Shown here in pieces: positions 7,594 through 12,299 of a DNA stretch of 12,299 bases. How positions within the stretch are numbered: the stretch's first letter is position 1; each line of letters starts with the position of its first letter. This stretch comes from Bacteroidota bacterium. Lineage in GTDB: Bacteria > Bacteroidota > Bacteroidia > JAADEI01. The position numbers and the translations under genes are program-made. The stretch covers positions 1-12,299 of the forward strand of contig WFXT01000254.1 in NCBI GenBank assembly GCA_015490475.1, in the 5' to 3' direction. Under the pieces are notes generated by a model. The model saw only the letters and a list, made by a program, of their open reading frames with translations. It did no database searches and was not told where the DNA came from.

Positions 7594-9099
7594 TTACACT
7601 GCTTCTAATTCACCCTCATATATCGGCAAATACTTATTCCTTGCATACTGTATAAAGTAGTGGACATTCAAACCCTCTCCCGTAGCATATTGTGCTATCT
7701 CTTCAGAAGTCAATAATCTGCCATGGGACCATATGTTTTTGTGAAGCCACTGATGGATTGGCGTAAAGTTACCTTCTCTAACCAGTTGCCATAATTCTGG
7801 AATGTCTCGCTCCATAGCAAAGAGAAATTGTGCTCCATAAAATGTTCCAAGAGAGTATGTGGGGAAATAACCTATTGTACCATGAGACCAGTGAACGTCT
7901 TGCAGGACTCCTTCAGCATCATTTTTGATGTCAATGCCAAGATAGGCTTTATATCGGGCATTCCATTCTGTAGGCAAGTCATCAACACTCATATTCTTCT
8001 CTATTAAGGCTTTCTCAAGTTCATACCTGATCATAATGTGAAAATGATAGGTCAATTCATCTGACTGAATACGTATTGGGCATCTGCTCACTTTGTTCAA
8101 AGCACGATAGAACTTCCACAGAGACACATCACTCAACTGGTCATGGAAGTATCCCTGCAAAGCAGTATAGAAGTGTTCCCAGAAGGGAAGGCTTCTTGCT
8201 ATGTAATTCTCCCAGAATCGGGACTGAGATTCATGAATAGATAATGATGTTGATTGAGACATGGGCGTTCCAACTGCCTCAGATGGTAAACCCAGTTCAT
8301 AAAGAGCGTGTCCCATCTCATGAACAGAACTAAGCAACATATCACCTAATAAATACTCATTTGCTTTAGTAGTAATTCGCACATCACCAACACTTATGTC
8401 AATAGTGAATGGATGTTCGCTATAATCCATCCTTCCCTTATCAAAGGGATAGCCCAGTTTCTTCAACACGAAAACTGTAAATTCCCATTGTTTTTGCTTG
8501 TCGTAATATTTTCTAAGGAAAGAGTCATCAATATTCTCTCGGTCAAGTAAATCTTGAACGAAATCAACAAAATGTTCTTTCAACGTTGAAAACACTTTTT
8601 CCACAAGGTCTGTCGTAGCAGACTTATCATATTCAGATAGCAGAGCATCATAAGGATGCTTCTCCCAGCCCAATAAATTCGCTTTTTCTATGTTAAGGTC
8701 AACGATTTTAGCAAGATAGGGCTTAAACAAAGAGAAATCGCTTTTTTTCTTGGCTTCTTCCCATACTATAAACGCCTTTGATGTTGTCTTACTAAACTCC
8801 TCCACAAACTCAGGGGGCAACTTCTTTGCCCGCTCATAATCCTCTTTCATAATCTGAACATTCTTCCTTTGCTTCTCTGTAAGAGACGAATCAGCAAGAG
8901 CATTTTCTATCAACTCACCCATTTCATCAGATATAAAGTTTTCATGAAGCCTTCGGGCTAAAAACGATATTGCTTCGGAACGGGCATCGGCACCCCCTCG
9001 GGGCATGTAGGTTTCCATATCCCACTCCATAAGGGCTATTGCACTGTGAAGATGATGCAATTGACGGGCTCTTTCAAGAAGTTTCTTATATCCACTCAT
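7594..9099 (-). CDS. M32 family metallocarboxypeptidase (Taq carboxypeptidase type)
   Basis: This is a cytoplasmic zinc-dependent carboxypeptidase that removes C-terminal residues, with broad specificity except usually proline, and probably serves peptide turnover. The 501 residues match the family length. The M32 landmarks are all present: WDMETYMPRGGADARSE (26-42), HPF (229-231), DVRITT (239-244), the zinc motif HEMGH (260-264) with E261 as catalytic base, the third ligand E290 in HESQSRFWEN (289-298), IRIQSDELTYHFHI (342-355), and GVLQDVHWS (397-405). There is no signal peptide. The start at 9099 gives the normal family N-terminus. A Bacteroidota-type promoter lies directly upstream. The gene is convergent with the secreted-protein gene (18 bp apart) and divergent from the DUF3108 gene (116 bp). 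No defect is seen. Confidence 0.96.
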   Translation of the reverse strand: MSGYKKLLERARQLHHLHSAIALMEWDMETYMPRGGADARSEAISFLARRLHENFISDEMGELIENALADSSLTEKQRKNVQIMKEDYERAKKLPPEFVEEFSKTTSKAFIVWEEAKKKSDFSLFKPYLAKIVDLNIEKANLLGWEKHPYDALLSEYDKSATTDLVEKVFSTLKEHFVDFVQDLLDRENIDDSFLRKYYDKQKQWEFTVFVLKKLGYPFDKGRMDYSEHPFTIDISVGDVRITTKANEYLLGDMLLSSVHEMGHALYELGLPSEAVGTPMSQSTSLSIHESQSRFWENYIARSLPFWEHFYTALQGYFHDQLSDVSLWKFYRALNKVSRCPIRIQSDELTYHFHIMIRYELEKALIEKNMSVDDLPTEWNARYKAYLGIDIKNDAEGVLQDVHWSHGTIGYFPTYSLGTFYGAQFLFAMERDIPELWQLVREGNFTPIHQWLHKNIWSHGRLLTSEEIAQYATGEGLNVHYFIQYARNKYLPIYEGELEAV

Positions 9100-9119
9100 A
9101 ACACGGTTATTTGTTTATA

Positions 9120-9151
9120 CAAACATAGGCTTTTGGGTAAATGGTTCACAA
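9120..9151 (-). promoter_or_regulatory. Bacteroidota-type promoter of the M32 carboxypeptidase gene
   Basis: Reading the minus strand, a -33-like CTTG (TTG at 9151-9149) is followed after 21 nt by TATGTTTG (9127-9120), an exact TAnnTTTG. The -7 element ends 20 nt before the ATG. Both elements and their spacing agree with the known Bacteroidota consensus. Just downstream is a short inverted repeat, TTTGT/ACAAA with 4-nt spacing. Confidence 0.6.
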
Positions 9152-9215
9152 GCCTATTGCAGATGGCATATTTTTTGATAAACTGTATGTGTAACTTAAC
9201 CGTAAAATTTAACAA

Positions 9216-10046
9216 ATGATGAGAAGCATCATATTAAAGTTGGCACTCCTGCTTATGGTCAGTTCTTTCGCTCTATATAAGAGTCGTGACGAAAATGGTA
9301 TGGTATGCGGAATAGACTATGTCTCTTTTCAGGTTGGCGAACAGGTCACTTTCAAAGTATATTACCACTGGGGTTTATTATGGGTTCCAGCAGGGGAAGT
9401 AACCTTTAACGTTCGCAAAGGGGAATATTACGGAATTCCTGTCTATCACTTCTATGGAATAGGCAAAACATACAAAAGTTATGAGTGGTTCTATAAAGTC
9501 AGAGACGTATATGAAAGTTGGGTTGACACAGCCACTTTTAAACCATACAAGTTCCGCCGAGATGTGTATGAAGGGGGCTACACCTTGCTCGAAGAACTGG
9601 AATTTGACTACAAACGAAACAGAGTATGGTCACGCAGGGACAGACAACCACAACCAGAACCTTTTGACATCAATCCATGTACCTACGATGTTATGACCGC
9701 TATGTATATAGTTCGCTCCATTGACTTCAAAAATCTTGAACCCGGCGACTCTTTCGTTGTGGAAGTGTTCCTTGACCGTGGGCTTTACAAAATACCTGTT
9801 TACTTCGTGGGCAGAGAAATCCTAAAAACAGACCATGGCACTTTCAGAACGATAGTGTTTGAACCAACCCTTATTGCAGGGACTATATTTAAGGAAGGTG
9901 CCAAGATGCGTGTCTGGGCAACAGACGATAAAAATCACCTTGTGTTGCAGGTCACATCACCAATCATTGTGGGCGAAATTAGGGCAGAAATAAAATCTTT
10001 CAAAAACCTCAAGTATCCCCTAACTTCCAGAATTGATGATTCCTGA
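9216..10046 (+). CDS. DUF3108 domain envelope protein
   Basis: The function of this family is not established; members are predicted exported proteins, many in Bacteroidota and Proteobacteria. The 276 residues begin with a signal peptide (about 1-20, KLALLLMVSSFA). The DUF3108 body follows: FQVGEQVTFKVYYHWG (39-54), AGEVTF (59-64), a central region of beta strands with YRVRD-like WFYKVRDVYESWVD and FKPYKFRRDVYEGGY, and the C-terminal block MRVWATDDKNH before IVGEIRAEI, which is the most diagnostic part. The protein is rich in aromatic residues and charged strands, consistent with a beta-sandwich in the periplasm. Two ATGs stand in tandem at the start (9216 and 9219), and either may be used. 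The M23 peptidase gene follows after 30 bp on the same strand, so the two are probably co-transcribed and may both act on the envelope. Confidence 0.85.
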   Translation: MMRSIILKLALLLMVSSFALYKSRDENGMVCGIDYVSFQVGEQVTFKVYYHWGLLWVPAGEVTFNVRKGEYYGIPVYHFYGIGKTYKSYEWFYKVRDVYESWVDTATFKPYKFRRDVYEGGYTLLEELEFDYKRNRVWSRRDRQPQPEPFDINPCTYDVMTAMYIVRSIDFKNLEPGDSFVVEVFLDRGLYKIPVYFVGREILKTDHGTFRTIVFEPTLIAGTIFKEGAKMRVWATDDKNHLVLQVTSPIIVGEIRAEIKSFKNLKYPLTSRIDDS

Positions 10047-10076
10047 TTACTTTATTTTGTATGAAACAAGGTTTTT

Positions 10077-10982
10077 ATGGACACCCAAACGTTTTCCGTC
10101 ATTATAGTAATTCAGTATGTCATAATACCATTGCTTCTTGGGGTTTATTTTCTTGTGCGACGGGCACGAGACAGATGGACAATACTGTTTAGAATTCTGT
10201 TCATTAGCACTGCCCTACCTGTCTTCTTCTATGTCCCTCCGTGGGCAATGTTCTGGTATCCGTTGAGATATTTGGTATTATCTTTATTTACCGTAGCCCT
10301 ATTGTGGCAATTTAGATATTGGAATCGAACAGGATGGCACGCTCCCGGAATTGTCCACTGGTTCGGCAAGGGAACACTAATTGGATTCTCCATATTGTTT
10401 GGACTCATAACACTTGATGTGTTTCTTGCATTTAAGTATTCCTCATGCGTTAATGTGGAAGCACCTCTGAGAAACGGAACATACGTAGTTCTTCAAGGGG
10501 GAAGCACATTAATTCTCAACAGGCATAACGAAGTGCTTCAACAGAGATATGCACTGGACATAGTTAAAATGGTTGGGGGACGACGTGCAAAAGGAATATT
10601 TCCCTCTAACAACGAAAACTTTTATATATGGCAAGATAGCATATATAGTATTTGCAGTGGTATAGTTGTTCGGGCTATTGACTCACTTCCTGATGGCAAA
10701 CCCTCCATATTCAGACAGGACACCCTGAATCCTGCAGGTAACTTTGTTATAGTAAAGTGCAATGAAGACTTTGAAGTTTTATATGCCCACATTAAAAGCA
10801 ATACGGTAGCGGTCAAAACAGGGGACACTGTGTCATCAAACACATTCCTTGGTCTGGTTGGTAATTCAGGCAATTCAACAGAACCTCATTTGCATATTCA
10901 CGCATACAAAAACAACCAACCTGTGCAACTTTGCATTCACAACGAGTGGCTCGTTAGAAATTCAACTTTTTCCCATGAATGA
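10077..10982 (+). CDS. Membrane-anchored M23 family metallopeptidase
   Basis: This is probably a murein endopeptidase or a related LytM-type hydrolase tethered to the inner membrane. The 301 residues begin with four predicted membrane segments (about 6-27, 36-53, 60-80, 99-118). The C-terminal half (about 130-285) is an M23 domain: QRYALDI (156-162) with zinc ligand D161, YAHI (236-239) with H237, GDTVSSNTFLGLVGNSGNS with the GNSGNS loop (262-267), and PHLHIH (270-275) with H271 and H273. The usual H-x3-D is not present as such; H150 in ILNRHNEVLQQRYALD is the likely first ligand, as in the YALD subgroup, so activity is likely but not certain. It follows the DUF3108 gene by 30 bp. Its last 21 bases overlap the end of the convergent barrel gene. 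Confidence 0.85.
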   Translation: MDTQTFSVIIVIQYVIIPLLLGVYFLVRRARDRWTILFRILFISTALPVFFYVPPWAMFWYPLRYLVLSLFTVALLWQFRYWNRTGWHAPGIVHWFGKGTLIGFSILFGLITLDVFLAFKYSSCVNVEAPLRNGTYVVLQGGSTLILNRHNEVLQQRYALDIVKMVGGRRAKGIFPSNNENFYIWQDSIYSICSGIVVRAIDSLPDGKPSIFRQDTLNPAGNFVIVKCNEDFEVLYAHIKSNTVAVKTGDTVSSNTFLGLVGNSGNSTEPHLHIHAYKNNQPVQLCIHNEWLVRNSTFSHE

Positions 10983-11636
10983 CACAGCAAATGAAACACC
11001 TACAAAAGAAATAAGAGCCTTCTTCGTAATATTATAATAACCACCTGCATCAATCTGGAACCAGTGAACAGGCTGAATAGCAATACCTGAATTAACAAAG
11101 ACTGTCCAAGTTTGTTCCCTTTGCAACGCAGTTTCTACGAATAGGCTCATTTTATCCCATGAAAAACCTAAACTCAAAGTTGCGAAGTGGTTATTCTCAT
11201 TACCCATCCTAAAATAGGAATACATGCTTCCTATAGAGAATCGTTCCGATAGGTCCGCTTGAAAGGGAAAAGATATTCCAAAGTAGTCCACCTTTTGTGA
11301 GTATAAATAATCATAACCTACATGTGGCAACACCGCTAAGGCAAAGCCTTCTGAAACATAAGAATATCTGAATCTGAAAACAAATTCCTGATGTGAAAAC
11401 AAGCCTGTCCATCCAAAATGAACGTCTGCGTTTTTAAAAATGCCCGTTTTTATGAGTGAATTTAAATATACCACTTCTCCAATGCTAACTCCTTCCTTTA
11501 CAATTTTCTCAATACTCACTGCCTCTGTTTCAACCTGAACATTCCCTATAGGCACAGCATAAGCACTTTCTGTCATATCTGGTCTATCAGTCGGCGCCAA
11601 AACTCCTCCCGTCAGGGTTACTAATAACGCTATCAT
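10962..11636 (-). CDS. Predicted outer-membrane beta-barrel protein (transporter-like, Phenol_MetA_deg type)
   Basis: A 224-residue exported protein with a short signal-like N-terminus (MIALLVTLTGGVLA) and then PTDRPDMTESAYAVPIGNVQ, the opening typical of Bacteroidota outer-membrane proteins annotated as transporters. The rest is a run of alternating amphipathic strands rich in Tyr, Phe and Gly, for example VDYFGISFPFQADL, SMYSYFRMG and FQIDAGGYYN, as expected of a barrel of about 10-12 strands. The substrate is unknown. The signal peptide lacks an N-terminal basic residue, which is odd, but an in-frame TAA two codons upstream excludes a longer ATG start. A TAnnTTTG element sits only 8 nt upstream, so the mRNA would have almost no leader. 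The 3' end overlaps the convergent M23 gene by 21 bp. Confidence 0.75.
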   Translation of the reverse strand: MIALLVTLTGGVLAPTDRPDMTESAYAVPIGNVQVETEAVSIEKIVKEGVSIGEVVYLNSLIKTGIFKNADVHFGWTGLFSHQEFVFRFRYSYVSEGFALAVLPHVGYDYLYSQKVDYFGISFPFQADLSERFSIGSMYSYFRMGNENNHFATLSLGFSWDKMSLFVETALQREQTWTVFVNSGIAIQPVHWFQIDAGGYYNITKKALISFVGVSFAVSFMGKS

Positions 11637-11644
11637 TTTTTAGA

Positions 11645-11652
11645 CAAAGTTA
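11645..11652 (-). promoter_or_regulatory. Bacteroidota-type -7 element (TAACTTTG) before the barrel gene
   Basis: TAACTTTG is an exact TAnnTTTG on the minus strand. It ends 8 nt before the ATG at 11636, so transcription would begin almost at the start codon. No -33 TTG is seen at 19-21 nt upstream. It may be a chance match, or the message may be nearly leaderless. Confidence 0.4.
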
Positions 11653-11833
11653 AAATAATGCCACTTGTTGCCTGTTATCACCTCATCCTATTCACAGAAT
11701 GCTTACCCTATTATAGATTACTCCATATCCAGATACACGACTACATTAAGTTTCACAAAAAGCGGATAAATTCATTAATGCTGAGACATGCAAAACAGAT
11801 CAAAATACATTACAGTTCTCAATACAAAGCAAT

Positions 11834-12202
11834 TCACTCCAACATTAAACCATCCTTACATGCAATATAAGAAACAGTATTGACAATTTGACTTTCTTCC
11901 TTAAAATCCGCCAGTGACTTAACAAAAACGTCAAAAGAACCCTCTGGAAAGGTTCTTCTCAGATGATGATAGATGCTCAGGGCTAACTCCCTTCGCTCTT
12001 TTAATGGAATTCTTTCGTTAATAACTATCAGCAAGTCCCAATCGCTATCCTTTCTAAATCTGCCCGTGGCACGTGAACCAAACAAGAACACTTGATTAAG
12101 AGTGAAATAATTTTTCTTTACAACTTTTGCAATCTCTCTCTTCAAGGATTTTCCTGTAATATGCATGTTAACATATTTCTCCTCCCTTTTTTCTGGGAAC
12201 AT
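11834..12202 (-). CDS. MNT-type nucleotidyltransferase (minimal nucleotidyltransferase domain)
   Basis: A 122-residue protein made of one minimal nucleotidyltransferase domain of the DNA polymerase beta superfamily. The active site is GSRATGRFRKDSDWDLLIV (42-60), with the GSRA loop and the metal-binding pair D54 and D56; D91 in GSFDVFV is the third carboxylate. Such proteins commonly pair with a HEPN RNase and, as MntA-type antitoxins, inactivate it by AMP transfer. No HEPN reading frame is found in the 197 bp downstream, and the frame upstream does not look like one, so it appears to be an orphan here. The start is uncertain: the ATG at 12166 (residue 13) has a GGGAGGAG about 12 nt upstream, encoded as part of KREE in the longer form. 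The shorter 110-residue protein is therefore possible. Its substrate is unknown. Confidence 0.85.
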   Translation of the reverse strand: MFPEKREEKYVNMHITGKSLKREIAKVVKKNYFTLNQVFLFGSRATGRFRKDSDWDLLIVINERIPLKERRELALSIYHHLRRTFPEGSFDVFVKSLADFKEESQIVNTVSYIACKDGLMLE

Positions 12203-12227
12203 TTAAATTTTATTATCAAGTTTCATT

Positions 12228-12299
12228 TCAGAAACGTGCTTTGTTAGCAAAAGCAACGGTAACTACGCACACAGACTCAGGGTTTGCCTGCTCAATGAC
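12228..12299 (-). CDS. C-terminal fragment of a protein running in from the right edge, possibly ComF
   Basis: The minus strand is open from the window edge for 23 codons to a TGA at 12230-12228, reading NPESVCVVTVAFANKARF at its end. The pattern (ESV-VVTVAFA) resembles the last strand of ComF-type phosphoribosyltransferases, which ends the protein in the same way. The stretch is too short to be sure. It lies 25 bp upstream of the MNT gene on the same strand. Confidence 0.35.
   Translation of the reverse strand, partial: VIEQANPESVCVVTVAFANKARF

Noticed and set aside
11658..11870. Plus-strand frame of 70 codons
   Set aside because: It partly overlaps the MNT gene on the other strand, has biased composition, and shows no recognisable motif or start signal.

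Overview
The window looks like chromosomal DNA of a low-GC member of the Bacteroidota, probably an uncultured or poorly studied lineage. The evidence is a secreted protein with SprB-type repeats and a C-terminal type IX secretion (T9SS) sorting domain, a DUF3108 protein of the kind common in Bacteroidota, exact matches to the Bacteroidota promoter -7 element (TAnnTTTG) shortly before several genes, and starts that mostly lack a clear Shine-Dalgarno sequence. No species can be named from sequence alone.

Left part (1-3852, minus strand): dxs, encoding the first enzyme of the MEP isoprenoid pathway, is followed after 11 bp by what reads as a two-gene type II restriction-modification unit. This consists of a PD-(D/E)XK nuclease of no family I recognise and a beta-class DNA methyltransferase (TSPPYW ... 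DPFAGTGTTG) that runs off the left edge. The two overlap by 16 bp. The methyltransferase continues well past its catalytic core, and this extension resembles a degenerate copy of part of the core.

Middle part (3853-7575): phoU is divergent from dxs, and its start overlaps the stop of a possible 9-codon leader ORF. A 405-bp AT-rich gap without a convincing gene follows. Then comes an 839-residue exported protein: signal peptide, seven-bladed beta-propeller-like repeats, four SprB-like repeats and a T9SS type A sorting domain.

Right part (7576-12299): an M32 metallocarboxypeptidase (minus) lies tail to tail with the exported protein and head to head with a plus-strand pair, a DUF3108 envelope protein and a membrane-anchored M23 peptidase. 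The M23 gene ends inside the 3' end of a minus-strand outer-membrane beta-barrel gene. A MNT-type nucleotidyltransferase with no visible HEPN partner follows on the minus strand. At the right edge is the last stretch of another minus-strand reading frame, possibly comF.

Most genes are housekeeping or cell-envelope functions. The accessory content is the restriction-modification unit at the left and the lone MNT gene at the right. I see no tRNA, rRNA, CRISPR array or insertion sequence.
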